DNA from: Syncephalastrum monosporum B8922
Lineage: Eukaryota; Mucoromycota; Mucoromycetes; Mucorales; Syncephalastraceae
DNA: 64,000 nucleotides
Direction of reading: 5' to 3'
NCBI GenBank assembly: GCA_000697355.1
Contig: JNEN01001256.1
Span: 248,001 to 312,000, forward strand
A program made the translations under genes and the position numbers. The notes beneath the pieces are model-generated. The model did not search any database. It was not told the DNA's origin and saw only the letters and a program-made list of their open reading frames with translations. The stretch's first letter is position 1; each line of letters begins with the position of its first letter. This document shows positions 33,689 through 47,400 of the stretch, in pieces.

Positions 33689-34471
33689 TTAATTTGAATA
33701 CTCGGGTGGAGGCGGTGGCAGAGACATGGTAGGCGGTGGCAGCTGCGGAGGGACTGCAGTGGGTGGGCGTATGTGGGGCCGTTTGGTGAAAGCAGAAGGG
33801 TCGGAAGGATCAGAAATGAGCTGATCGAGATTGACGACGCCGGGCAGGTCGGATCGCAGCCATTGCACCGTCTTTTTGAGCCGGTCCAGCCAGGCCTTCA
33901 TCGACTCTACGTCGTCGAGCTGCAGGTACCAGGTACGCCCGTCCTCTTGCCGGTGGATCTCGAGGAGGTACGAAACGCCTGGAAATTGGTCGGTCACCAC
34001 CACGTTCGTCGTCTTGGTGAGCTCAAAGAACTCGCGGAAATCGGCCTTGGGCACGTCGTTCTTGAAGGTGTACAGCATCCGATCGAGGAGGAGCACGTAG
34101 CGTCGCTTGCGCGTCTTTGTAAACGAGAACGCTTGCGGCATGTGTTTGGTCGCGTAGCCCTGGATGGTCGCCAGCGGCCAGAGCACGCCTGCGTGGTGCT
34201 CGAACGACAAGGGCCGGTACACCTGGGGATCGTCCAGGTCGACGTGCGCATTGGCCGGCGTGAGAGGGAAGCTTCCCGAAGACGAAGACGAGAGGGTCGT
34301 GGTCGGTGTGGTGGTCTGATATTTGTTTATGTTTTGATGCTGGCTGTTATTAGTGTGATGATTATTTGTCAGGATCGATCCAGGAGTATGAGACAAATTA
34401 AGCATCGGCCGTCGAGCCCGTCTTTCAAACGAAGAGGAACTTCGGCTGTCGTCGTCGAGTCTACCCGCCAT
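33689..34471 (-). CDS. PH-domain protein
   Basis: Single-exon gene, 260 residues. A Ser/Asn/Thr-rich disordered N-terminus (1-90) precedes a pleckstrin homology domain at about residues 98-205: IQGYATKHMPQAFSFTKTRK, RRYVLLLDRMLYTFKNDVPK, TWYLQLDDVESMKAWLDRLK, with the C-terminal helix and its conserved Trp. The basic beta1-beta2 loop (KTRKRR) is compatible with phosphoinositide binding. The tail is proline-rich (PPTAVPPQLPPPTMSLPPPP) and could bind SH3 or WW domains. A membrane-recruited adaptor is the likely role; no enzymatic domain is present. Confidence 0.82.
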   Translation of the reverse strand: MAGRLDDDSRSSSSFERRARRPMLNLSHTPGSILTNNHHTNNSQHQNINKYQTTTPTTTLSSSSSGSFPLTPANAHVDLDDPQVYRPLSFEHHAGVLWPLATIQGYATKHMPQAFSFTKTRKRRYVLLLDRMLYTFKNDVPKADFREFFELTKTTNVVVTDQFPGVSYLLEIHRQEDGRTWYLQLDDVESMKAWLDRLKKTVQWLRSDLPGVVNLDQLISDPSDPSAFTKRPHIRPPTAVPPQLPPPTMSLPPPPPEYSN

Positions 34472-36236
34472 GTCGCTGCAGTTTCAAATCGACGGCTTTT
34501 TAGAAGACGAGAAGCGCAAAAAGAGGATCGTGAGGCTGAGCCAGTTGTAAAATGCGGGACCGGGAAGAAGGGAGGAGGAGAGTCGGGCGGGGGAAGAGCG
34601 AGAAATGAGGGTTGGCATGTGGGGTAAAATATAATTGTCTCACGGAGCAAAACGTTTTGCGGCAATGATCCAACTTTATTAGGCAAGTTGGAACTGACCC
34701 ACTCATTCTTTATTCCTGATGTTGCTTTTGGAAGGGCTTGTACGTTTTTTTTCCTTTCCTTCTGGCTTTGTTAATAACTTGTTTAGGCAACAACGACCGA
34801 GGTTAGTCATTTCTTCTTTCACACGATCGACTCGTTTATTTTCTATATAGAGCTCCTTTTATCTTCCTTATATATTACATTTATATTTTTTTTTTTACCC
34901 CTTCGTGTCGACACGTAAAAATTTTTTTTTCCCATTTGTTTCAGTTTGTGTGAACTGACGCAACTGGGATTGTTTCGCTATGACAGGCACGTTCGGCGCG
35001 ACGATCTTCATCACCCTTGCAAAGAAATTTCAGTACGTTATTCAACTACTTTTTTGGACTTGTGTCTGCCATTTGATGCTTATACATCTATCTGAACACC
35101 CGATCCTGGCTGCCGGGGCCCAGGGTAAGGATAGCAAAAGATTCAAAGAGAAGCACATCATCGTCATGCACAGATCTTGGCCTGATAAGCTTGCAGGCTC
35201 AGGCGTGGAAAAAAACATAACAAAAGGAGAAAAAATAACCCACAGCTCGGTATCGAATTGCTATCCATACGCAAAGGCACTTTTGATTCACATCACAAAG
35301 TTCAGGGCCGTGAGATATTCTCCGTCCTGTGAATCACACTAGCCCGAGATCTGTTTTTTTTTTTTTTTTTTTTGGCAATGATGAACTATGGCCAGCATGG
35401 CCCCCGTCGTACACCACGCTACGTCAATTTAGTGTTTTCGCTTTTACCCTTCCATCCCTCGTGGACTCGAATGGCTATCACATGATCCATGATCTTCGTC
35501 CGCGTAGAAGTGCAAGTCATCTCTAGGTGAGAGAGACAGAACCAGAAAGTCACATTGACGCCTTGAACTCGTACTCTCTTCTATCTACCCATGTTTCCGT
35601 TGCCATCCCCTTGACACTGCACTATGGTTTATTATGCGCGTGTGTGTTTTCTGTCAGGGTAGGGTAGATGGTAACGGTGATCTGAGATTCGTACAGTCAT
35701 ACAGTGATGGTGACCTTTTCTCGCAGTGACAAGTCGAGAGTGTGCATGGGCACTGCCGGAAACAAGGGGCAATTCCAAAGTGGGATTACCATTGAGTAGG
35801 AAGAAAAGCAAAAAGAAGAGAAGCGAAGCGAAGATAAGAATGCGAGAGAAAGAGAGAAAGAAAGAAAGAAGGTGTATCAACACAGTGCAGGATAAGACAG
35901 AGTAAAAGGGAGCGAGGGAGAGAGAAGGATGTTCTGCGCGCGTCTTTTTATTATGATTTTCAACCCAGGCAATGAACCCAGCGCGCAGGCGGGCTGGTGC
36001 CCCCGCTTCCCTTTCTGCTTCCCTTTTTTTTTTTTTTTCTTCTTTTCTTCAATAGCATCGTGCGTGCTTGCATTCCTAGTTGACCCGTCCCCAGTCTCCG
36101 TCTCATTGTTCTCTCTCTCTCTTTATTTAAAAGAAAAGGACAAAGACTTCCAACGCAGCTCCATCGCATCCATCTTTCGTTTTCACCAATCAAACCCTTC
36201 ATCTCGGTCTAATCCATCCAGCCCGATTCCTTGACA
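34472..36236. other. Intergenic region upstream of the PP1 gene
   Basis: Includes the CT-rich leader of the PH gene and an AT-rich stretch (34830-34940). A plus frame at 34980-35342 is without domain support. A CT-rich minus-strand leader (35800-35925) precedes an ATG at 35792 that opens a 31-codon frame with a GTATGA donor at its end. Neither is called as a gene. The T-rich/CT-rich segment at 36020-36130 is the likely PP1 core promoter. Confidence 0.45.
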
Positions 36237-36478
36237 GTAAGTTTACCTTTGAATCCATACTCGATCCTAGTCTGCCCTGGGCTGCCTCGCAGTCCAGGAA
36301 AGAGGATCCTCGCCATCTGAGGAGCTCTGGCTCTCGGAGGGATGGGAACATGGGAACGAGATGAGAAACTTTTTTTTGTTATATCTTTTTGTTCACCTCT
36401 ATTTTTCATTTTCGCTTTTTCTCTCTTTCCTTTTCCCTTTTTCTATTTTATATATTTTTACTCTGGAAACCCACACAG
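36237..36478 (+). other. Probable 5'-UTR intron of the PP1 gene
   Basis: A TTGACA|GTAAGTTT donor at 36237 and a pyrimidine-rich tract ending in CCCACACAG|CC just before the ATG at 36481 fit a 242-nt leader intron. This is prediction from consensus only. Confidence 0.45.
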
Positions 36479-36480
36479 CC

Positions 36481-37773
<1,293 letters not shown>

Positions 37774-39194
37774 AAGGCATCTTCAAGGGTTTATATGTAC
37801 CTACAAAAAACACGTACACACGCACACAAACACACGCACACACATACGCACGCACATACGCAAAAACGGAGCACGATCATTCTTTTTTTTTTTTTTATTT
37901 TCTTTCTCTGTCTGTCTGTTTCTCTTCTCTCTCTTCCTCTCTCTTTATATATATATATATATTTACATATATGCAAAACGATCCATGGTTCTTATCCAAG
38001 TTACTTTGTTTTTATGTGCGCTTCTGTAATTTCAGGTCGTTTTTATTATTCTATTTTCATTGTTCCCGGTGAGCCCGTTTCTCGGCTTGAAACTTGTACG
38101 ACTTGAGATCCCGCTCTCGCCCCTAACCTTCTCCCAGGGTATGCCTATTTTGAGATGAAGCATAACTGTGTGACCTCTTTAACATTTGCGTGCAATCCTG
38201 GTTTCCGTGCAACTTGACATCCTCCGTCGTGTCCCGCGCCCCACCCTTTTTTTTTCTTTGGTCTTGACACAGGCGATGTAAATAAAAGTAGCCTTTTGTT
38301 GGGCCCATGCGACATAGTGCATGGTATTTATTTAAGGGCACATGGGCACGTGGCAAACTCGTTTAATGTATATGCTTATATTGTATGTATGCCTGTATGG
38401 AGTCATGCCGGGGTTGAAGGTCTCGTCAAGCAGGGTCATCCGAGAACAGGTGGAGCCGGTATGTTTACAGGTGTCGTGCATTATATAAAAAAAACTCTCA
38501 TTTTTCAGCCTTTGCTGCGAGATAACCTTTTTAATCTACTGTACTAGGTTAACAAGTATTTGCTTGTCAACCGCTTTTTTCTTTTTACTAATAATAAATC
38601 AGGTACAGCTGCCTCAAAAGAGCTCTATTCTACCGGTCTGTCTTTATCCGAGGGTGACGTGTGGTAATGTGAGCACGTCGAAATAGCTATTCGCCACGCG
38701 TTCGTCCCGGATTCATGTGATACGTTGCAAACACGATGCCAGGATGATGCTCCCTCAGTCACACCCATGAGTATACCATGCTCTAAAGCGGCCAGTGCGA
38801 TGAAGGGGCGTAAAAGCCGGAACTGGACCCTGCCTTTATTCAAACTTAAACTCGTGTATTACAAGGAGCTTGTAAAAAAAAAAAAAAGGAAATGGTTAAG
38901 CGGTAATAGTAGACTCCCAGGGCTCCGAATCACACTGCTGCATTGGAGAATGAAGAGTATGCATCAAAAATAGAGTTTACTTATTCATGACACGTCAGAT
39001 GGGTTGAGCATACATACATACAATGACATACACATTTTGTCCAGACGATTCGTAACCCTAGCAATAGACACACACCCAGGTCCATGGTCCAAGATCACAA
39101 GAGTCCGAAACAAGATATACAATATACGCGTGATGGCTACTTGTACACTGCACGATTTATTCCTTTGTAATTCAAACGTTTGGATATTCAACAA
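37774..39194. other. Intergenic region between convergent PP1 and SDR genes
   Basis: Holds a CA-rich microsatellite (about 37810-37862), a T11-type run followed by a CT tract (37883-37945), and a TA run near 37947-37962. No supported gene. Confidence 0.5.
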
Positions 39195-40441
39195 TTAGAG
39201 GGTCTCAGCAAAGTTCTGAGGAACTGGACCGGTGGGTTCGCCCTCGGGTGTCTGAGTAAACCATGTGAATACCGGTGTCTAATTTATCTCGCATTTTGAC
39301 ATTTAAAGTAAAAAGAAGCTTACCACATAGGCCGATGCCAGACCGCCGTCGACACGGAAATCGGTGCCAGTAATGTACGAGCTTTCGTCCGAAGCTAGGA
39401 ACAAGGCAGCGTTCGCCTGTTCGATAGCCTCACCTAGACAAAGTGTGTCAAAGCCTCCCACCTTTTTTTTTTTTCGCATATAATGTCTTTTACCGAAACG
39501 TCCTTGGGGCACATGCACAAGACGGCGCTGTTTCTTCTCTTCCGTGTTGAGGAAGTCCATGAGGAGAGGTGTGCGCAGCGGGCCTGGGCAGAGTGAGTTG
39601 AAGCGGATGTTTTCGCGCGCATGGACCATGGCGAGCTCGCGCCTGACAAATGAAGGAAACATCGGATGAGTTCGCCGGCTATTAAACGCGAATTGTTTGG
39701 AACTTACGTCATGGCGAGGACGGCTCCCTTCGACGCGGTATCTGTTTCGGTGGTGAGTCTTCTAAAGCTGTGAATCCGAGGCGCGACTTACATGCGAGCT
39801 GGGGCGTAGCCGCACCCATGATAGCAACAAAGCTGGCGGTGTTGATGATGGAACCACCGCCAGTTTTACGCATGGCGAGGATGGCGTATTTGCAGCCATA
39901 CCAGACGCCCTTGACGTTGATGTCCATGGTCAGGTCCCTAAAGGGCGTCAGCGGACAGAGTCATGCCGTTGATCGGCGTTTCTCGTTACCAGATGCGCTG
40001 TTCCGTGTTGAGCGCGTTGTCATCCTCGGGATGCATAATGCCTGCATTGTTGAACATGATATCGAGACGGCCTACATGAATCGGACGCGTGAATATCCCC
40101 TCACCCATAGATTCCCGGAAGCCTTACCGAATTGGCTGACGGCCGTGTCAACGAGGTTCTTAACCTGGTCTTCCTTGGAGATGTCCACCTTGACGCCGAT
40201 AGCCAGGTTGGGGCCGATAGCGGCAGTGATCTTCTCAACGGTCTTTTGCACGCCTGCCTCGTTCAGATCGGCACACACGACCTTGGCGCCTTCCTTGGCG
40301 AAAAGGACAGAAGCCTCAAAACCGATACCGCTGAAGAAGAGAGACGCGTGTCAGTCATGCTCGTATGCACATGCGTACGTGTTTGGCAAACCTGGCAGCG
40401 CCGGTGATGATGGCGACCTTGTTAGCTAAGCGTCCAGGCAT
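39195..40441 (-). CDS. Short-chain dehydrogenase/reductase (classical SDR)
   Basis: Eight exons (40441-40392, 40330-40128, 40071-39990, 39937-39792, 39741-39708, 39642-39494, 39433-39324, 39251-39195) give 276 residues. The junctions restore the SDR landmarks: ITGAASGIGFEA (TGxxxGxG cofactor loop), ADLNEAG (the Asp after strand 2 favours NAD over NADP), NNAGIMHPED, GSIINTASF (catalytic Ser region), the YTASK active-site pair and CPGPLRTPLL. The C-terminal half ends FRVDGGLASAYV plus a short tail. It is an NAD(P)-dependent oxidoreductase of soluble type; the substrate is not predictable. It lies 171 nt downstream of the next minus-strand gene. Having eight exons in 1.25 kb is unusually intron-dense for this window. 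Confidence 0.93.
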
Positions 40442-40612
40442 AATAATAATTTGTGAAAACAGGGGGAATAAAAGGGAGAAGTCGAAGTAAAAAAAAAAAA
40501 GATAGAGCAAAGTAAAAGAGAGAGGGACACACGTGGAAAAAGCAGGAATAAAAGCGAACCAAGTGAGGGATGATGGATAATAAAGTTCTGAGTGTGGGAA
40601 ACAAACGAGATT

Positions 40613-42014
40613 TTATTCACTGAGTGACATCCGGCTGAGCCCGCCACTGGCGTCCTGCAGATTGAAACCATTGGAGACAGGTTTCTGTTGTGCGCGGGCG
40701 GCGGCATTACTGGTCGGACTGCTGCCGTATAGAGCATAAGGCGGACTGTTGATCCCAGACAGCACGGGCGACCCTGACGCGGACACCGACGGCGACACCG
40801 CACGTCGCTTCAAACTATTGGTAGGATAAGGCTCGTAGAGTCGATCTTCGGAAGCTATTGACAAATCAAACCCACGGTGAATATCGGTTCGAGGACGCGT
40901 ATTGTCTCACGCTACTGTCACTCTGCGTACCTTTCCGCTTGACACTTTTGAAGCTTTGTTGGACTGGAGAAGGCAGGTTTTCGAATTGAAAATTCTGCAA
41001 TGTGCCAATAGAAAACATAATAAAAAGGGTCAGTCGCCTGCTTTGTACCTTTATCTTTCTTCTTTTCGAGCTGTACCGTCATTTCCATTTCTGGGTTGAG
41101 TTTAGAGCATTGATAAGGTGCGATAGTAGGAGATGGGTCGCTACTGCGTATTCGTGCCCAGGCTGCAGCTGGAACGGGTGGCACCATCACGGGTTTGCCG
41201 CTTTGTTCTGGTTCCTGTCGATTCTTCATTTGATGTGTCAGATCACGTTCCCGTCGCATTTCATAGTCTGCTGGCCGTGTTTCTTCCTATCACCCAATGA
41301 ATCTCACATAAGTAAAGTAGTCATTTTGCTCGTTTCAAATACTCACATCGGCTTGATGAATGACGCGTGCCAATGCTTTGGATTTAGGCTAAAAAAAAAA
41401 AACGCGTACGTTTTAGCACTATAATTTTCATTCGCCGGTTGGATCGATGGGTGAAATGTTACCAAGAGCGAGCTTCTCCGGGTGACGCTCCTGCGTTCCG
41501 GATCTGGACGGGCCGACGTGGACGGTAACGACGACGACGACGAGGACGCTTCTGCGCTGCTACTCGACAGGGAACGATGGTGATGCCGGTCCAGACGTGT
41601 TGTCCACTTCCGTTGATACTGATGCTGTTGCGGCTGCTGCTGCTGTTGGTGGGGATGTGTAGGGGTTGAAGGTGTCGAGGTGGGGTATCTTTGCTCGTCA
41701 AACGAGGACCAGCTGTGTGGCACGTGCGTTTGTTCCGTCGCAAAACAACGCGTCAAGGCATGCTGCGAAGGGACCCGTCGTGGTTCGGACGGCGGGAGCG
41801 TCTGGGATCGGTGGGTTGACATTGACGACACTGACCGGGCATCGTCTAAATCAATGCTCATTTTTTGGGATGACGAGGACGGCGAAGCGGCCGGCGAAGC
41901 CGACAGGGAACGCATATGAAGACCGCGTATATCGCTTGCCTCTAGATCAGACATACGAGAGGCGGTATCGTCATCGTCGTCGTCGATTGCTGTTCTCTGT
42001 CGTCGGGTATCCAT
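40613..42014 (-). CDS. Low-complexity protein of unknown function (369 aa)
   Basis: Five exons (42014-41463, 41388-41347, 41286-41077, 40994-40931, 40854-40613) join in phase to 369 residues. The N-terminal half is disordered, rich in Asp, Ser, Gln and His. The middle is more conserved-looking: PKSKALARVIHQAD, then EETRPADYEMRRERDLTHQM. The fourth exon is read as NFQFENLPSPVQQSFKSVKR because only that frame connects to the final exon (ASEDRLYEPYPTNSLKRRAV). KRR-type basic patches suggest nuclear location, and several Ser-Pro sites suggest kinase control. I do not recognise a family. The exon 3 donor (ACG|GTACAG) was chosen for phase; a nearby GTACAA would break the frame. Confidence 0.65.
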
Positions 42015-44492
42015 ACGTTAAAATTTGGTGAAAAAAAATATATAGGGAAAAGTTGACTCTCTCTCTCATCCAATAATTACTCTATTTGTGTTGTCAAAAT
42101 GTAAACTTTCGCATATCACACAAAGTTTCAACCCTACTCGGAGGGTCTACGTTACTCTGAGGTGGGCCTCTCTGCAACCCCATACGACGTAAAGAAATAG
42201 ACTGGCATCATACTTTCTTTCAACAAATACACCTGGGCACATGCCTTAATCTCACCCCCATTCTCATGGAATATAGGACATAGAGGCGCCCCATCTCTAA
42301 TACACCAGGAATACCAGAGTATGCAGTTGTGTATTCAATGTTGATAGATGCTAAATGCAACCGCCGCTGACGCGATGTAGATCCATTTGCACAGGAAGTA
42401 ATAATGATATCATGCATCCTGTCCAACTTTATGGTCTTGCCGTTCATCGTGTATATGTGCTATTGTCCGAAGGTGTATATGTGAATTTTTCCCCATCGCA
42501 TAACACACAATGTTTTCTGATTTTGAGAAAGATCTACGTCCAAAGAAAATAACTACCTGGTCATCTTGTTGAATGTACAACAAATACTTTCTAAAATCAG
42601 GTTGTGCTATGATGTAGACCACCTATTAAGTCCTGTATGCATGAGGATGTCTCATTTCTCCTATATTGCCTACTTTCTCCAGCAGAGTCCATGGAGGCAG
42701 AAAGAATTCCAAGCTCAATTGAAAACGAAAGTGTAAGCATTTCCTCCTTTGGCGTTTTTTGACAGCGTTTACAGATATGATAGCTCAGAGGATTCGTCCT
42801 TTAAAAATTGTCATCCAGTCGCGTCAGTTTCTTCATGCACGAGACACACCCAATGCAGGTTAGCGCACTAGTGCAGTAGAAAGAAAAGAGCGAGAGAAAG
42901 AAAAAGGAATCGGCCTAATTTTATTTCGGCTCGTTAATGTACGACGACGACGACCCATTTTCTGCTAAGCACGACAGAAGAAAACTACGACGAGACAAAT
43001 CCATTCTTTCAAAAGGCAAAGATAGAGATTCACACTCCGTAAGCGAGCACCTGCCTAAAAAGGGGCGGACAGAGTCCTGTTACATTTCGGTTTGCTCTAT
43101 CTATAGCCATTTGCGGTTGCCACGTCATTGTTATTTTTCTCTTTGTGTGAACGATAAGCAGCAAAATAGAAAGGGACAAAGCTGTAGTTCATAGTCTATA
43201 TCATTTGCTGAACGAGATCCGCCATGTGGCACGTGCACGGCCACGGAGCAAACTATGGTAACGGAGCGCTTTAATCTTGTGGATGTGGGCCCGGAGCGCG
43301 TGCGCCTCAAACGTGTTATCGTTTGAGTGATAGCAATTGCAGATCAACATGTTGAGGTCATCAGTACGCACAAAATAAATAAACCCTTTAGAAAAACCCT
43401 ATGTATGGATGCAAAGCTAGGATGCGAGCTGCGGCTTGATGTGCTAATGAATGTCTATTCTCAATCGGGCAACGACGAAGAAAAAAGAAAGCAAAAAGAA
43501 AAAAAAACAAGCACCTATAGATGATTTTTTGGAAAGAGGGCTTTGCCTCCGCCCCTTGCCTTCATGTATATGTCTCCTTTTAAGGTGACCCGTGCAAAAC
43601 AGTTACAGCATCTTTTTTTTTTTGGTATATGTGTGTGTAATGTGTGTGTGTATGTGTGTGTACATGTGTGTGATGTGATGTTCTGTACAGCCCAACCATA
43701 GCGTGTGAGTATCTTAATGAATCTTTTTCGCTCAGTTTAACCGAGCAGAATGGTTTGTATACACCTTGTTATCTGTCGGCTGCATGCTTTCTCATTTCCT
43801 TTTTTCATCTCATGATAAACAGAGCGACCTGTTTTGTTTCTTCTACAGACTGTAGTAGACACAATGACGCGAGAAACCCTTTCTTGAGCGAAGGGACACG
43901 TGTTTCTAAAATTCTGCCTCACTGCGTCATGTGGCTATCCAGAAGCAGCCAGAAAAGTGGGGGGAACTGGGGGGAGTTGGGCTGGAATGGGCGAGTAAGG
44001 TTGAAATCAACCATCTCACTGTTACTCATCCGCTCTCTACTACTTTCCTTCCTTCGTTTTTTCCCCATTATAAAACTTACTTTCGATCCATCTCAATGAG
44101 GGCGATATGCAGTAGAGTGTGAACAAGAAAAGAGAAAAGGACGCGTAAATGGTATTTGAGCATTTATGTTGCATGGGGCGCATGTTATTTCCATTATTTC
44201 GTCAGGCTCGAAACAAGGCCAGAAAAGCGTAAGAAATGGGTCCTTTCCTAAAACGGACTAGCGCTGAACCGAAGCTTTCCAGTCCATGACGTTCGCCGTT
44301 TGAATTGAACAAGGAAACTTTTTTGCTCTTTTCAAAATGCTAGTAAAAACGGCTGGCCTCCTTTTCCTGAAAAAGTGAATACCTCGCCTCGTCCTTTTCC
44401 ATCTTCTTTCTGTTTAGACACATAGTTCACTCTACCTGGAGGGTGTAGAGGTCCCTTCATTTTCCCTCTCTTGTTTTCCTCGCTTTTCGTCC
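42015..44492. other. 2.5-kb gene-poor region upstream of OGT
   Basis: AT-rich DNA. The frame 42937-43194 begins with an acidic then basic stretch (MYDDDDPFSAKHDRRKLRRD) and has a GTAAGC donor nearby, but no acceptor rescues a longer protein. A TG-rich microsatellite lies at 43625-43678. The CT-rich segment 44390-44490 is the likely OGT leader. Confidence 0.45.
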
Positions 44493-47400
44493 ATGATATT
44501 TCACCAAAACTTCATGCCTGGCGCCTTTCCTGCCGACCGACTCTACCCTCAAAACAGGCAGAAGGACCTGCAGCGCACGCGATCCCAACCCGATGCCCAC
44601 TTTAACTTGAACGATGTACGCTCATTCACCCCATGATCCCCCCCAGTGCTCACTGTCTCTTTAGGTTCGCGGGTCAAGTGCCCAGCAGTTCATTCCACAC
44701 GATCTGTCTGCGAGCTCTCAGTTGCCCTATGGGTCCGCAGTCCCTCCTCCTCCTCCTCCTCCTCCTCCGCTTGCTGCTGCTCCTCCTGCTCCTGCTCCTC
44801 CTGCTGACCCCGCACAGCAGCTGCTCATGGACGGCTATTCCGCTGCGTATAGCCAATACCAGCAGCTGTATCAACAATATTATCAGCAGCAGCAACAGCA
44901 ACAACAGCAGCATATCGACTCACATCACCATTCGCACCATCCTCATCCACAACAGCAACAACAGCAGCAGCAGCAGCAGCAGCATATGCAGGCGCCACCA
45001 TCATTATTACAGCAGCAACAACAACACCAGCAGCAGCAGCAACAACAGCAACAACAACCCTATCTGCCATCCATCATGATACCACCGCAATCACCCACCC
45101 TCGCCAGCTACTACTTTGAAGGCTCTAATGGCTGGGTGAACCATTACTACGACCCGAAACGACGTCAATACTTGTCAAGCCGCGTCGATCCCGATTTCCA
45201 AAACCAATACCAGCCTCAGGGACAGCATTCACAACATCCACAGCACCAGCAACAACAACAGGTGGCAGCCGCTGCCGCTGCCGCCGCTGCCGCCGTGCAA
45301 CAGCAGGCTGGTTCAGGCGACCTGTCTGCCCTGCCAACGCTCGATACGCTCGGCATTAATCCACATCAATTCCAAATGGTGATGCAACAACAGCAGCAAA
45401 TGAGGCAGCAGCAACAACAGCAACAACAACAGCATCATCCACATCAGCATCAACACCAACATCAGCAGGGAACCGATTTCATGCAGCAGCAGCAGCAGCA
45501 GCAGCAGCAGAGGACCCCCAAATCCTATCATTCCTACTCGGGTCACGATGTCAACCCACTGCTGCATCCGAGTTCAAATCAACCGCAATTTATGATGACC
45601 GCCTCGGGCGCCGCTGCCGCCGCCGCTGCTGCTGCTGCGAGCGGCGCCATGCAGTCTCTTCCTCCATCCTCAGCTAGTATACCCCCGCTTCATGGTGTCG
45701 AATGGACGGAAGAATGGCGCGAGAATCTGCTGCAATACGCTCATACCCTCTACTCAACTGCACCACGCAGCCCAGCCCTCCTCACACTCCTACATACCCT
45801 CCACGACGCCTACTCCACCCACCTTCCAACTCTCCTGCTACTCGCCTGCGTCTACTACACCCACCAGGACTACCAGAGCTCGTTGCGTTACAACCAACTG
45901 ATCTTGAAATACGATCCCAACTATGTCGAAGCCATGAGCAACATCGGCACCACCCTGCGCAGCATGGGCCGCACCCCCGAGGCCGAGCAGTGGTGGTACC
46001 AGGCTGTCAAGCTGCGTCCAGGCTACTGGGACGCCGTCGAAAATCTCGTCGGCGTGCTCTGCTCCACCTCCGCCTCCGCCTCTTCCTCCTCTACCTCCAC
46101 TAATACGACCCACCCTTCCTCCAACAACGAAAACGAAGACGCCAACACCAAGCCCTCGGGACCGCGGTACAAGGAAGCCCTCGGCGTGTGCGAGTTTGTC
46201 GAGCAGTTCTTTTACAAAGCGAGCGAGCCCGGTCCGATCAAGGCCCCCAAGCACTTGCCGCTGCACCAGCTCCCGCGACTCCAGAATCTGTTTTATGCCA
46301 AGGGCAACTTAAAGTACGCACTAGGCGATGTGATTGGCGCACGGCGAGAATACGAGAAAGGCCTGGAGCTCGTGTTTGGTGGTTCGACGCTTGTCGCGGT
46401 CGCGCACCACATTGCGCTCGCATGCGGCTCCAGTGCGGCCATGGAAGCGTCCCAGTACGGCAAGGTGCTCGACCCGGCGATGCTGCCGCTCGTGCTGCTG
46501 CAGCCCGAGCAGGCGAGCCGCATCATCCAGATCGCGTTTGCCCAGACGGGTGGCGTCATGCCGGGTCTGGTGGGGTTAGCGACAGCAGCCGGCGCAGGCG
46601 CAGGCGGCAGTCAAGGGGCCGGCGGAGGCGATACCAGCGCAATCCAGCAAGCCAACCAGACGACCTCGACCATCCTCCTCACGCTTGCCAAGCTGTTCCA
46701 AGACATGATGAACCCGTCCACGCCGGCGATTGCGGCTGCGGCCACCGCCGAGGGCCGCGCCGCGCCGACCATGTCGCTTCTGCTGCCTTTGTACTATATG
46801 AGCCTCGCACTCAACCCAAGCCCCTCCACCGCCAACAACCTCGGCATCATCCTGAGCAACATCTCGGGTGCGGCGGCGGCCATGGCCGTCAAGCTGCCTG
46901 TCGTGAACAACCAGCAACAGCCGCAACCGCAGCAGCCGTCTCAACAGCAACAGCAGCAACAGCAAGCCCAGACTCCTGTAACAGGCACGATGCTGGCGAT
47001 GCAATACTACATGTACGGCCTTCAGCTCGACCCCCGCCACCCGCATCTGTACACCAATCTCGGTTCGCTGCTCAAGGACATGGGCCATCTGAACGAAGCG
47101 GTGTGTATGTACGAAAAGGCGGTCGAGTACAACCCGCGTTTCGACGTGGCGCTCGCCAACCTCGGCAACGCGATCAAGGACATGGGTCGCGTCCAGGACT
47201 CGGTGCAATGGTACCGGCGCGCGGTCGAGGTCAATCCGCACTTTGTCGACGCTGTGTGTGGCCTGGTGAACTCGCTCGGCGGTGTGTGCGACTGGCGCGG
47301 ACGCGGCGGTGTGGGCGACGAGGCGACCGTGGACCAGTTTGGCAACTTCTATCCCAGTGCGGGTGACCCCAAGGCACGGTCGGGCTGGATCGGACGCGTC

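Noticed and set aside
46188..47366. 392-codon plus frame overlapping OGT
   Set aside because: Shifted-frame shadow of OGT with Arg/Pro/His-rich composition.
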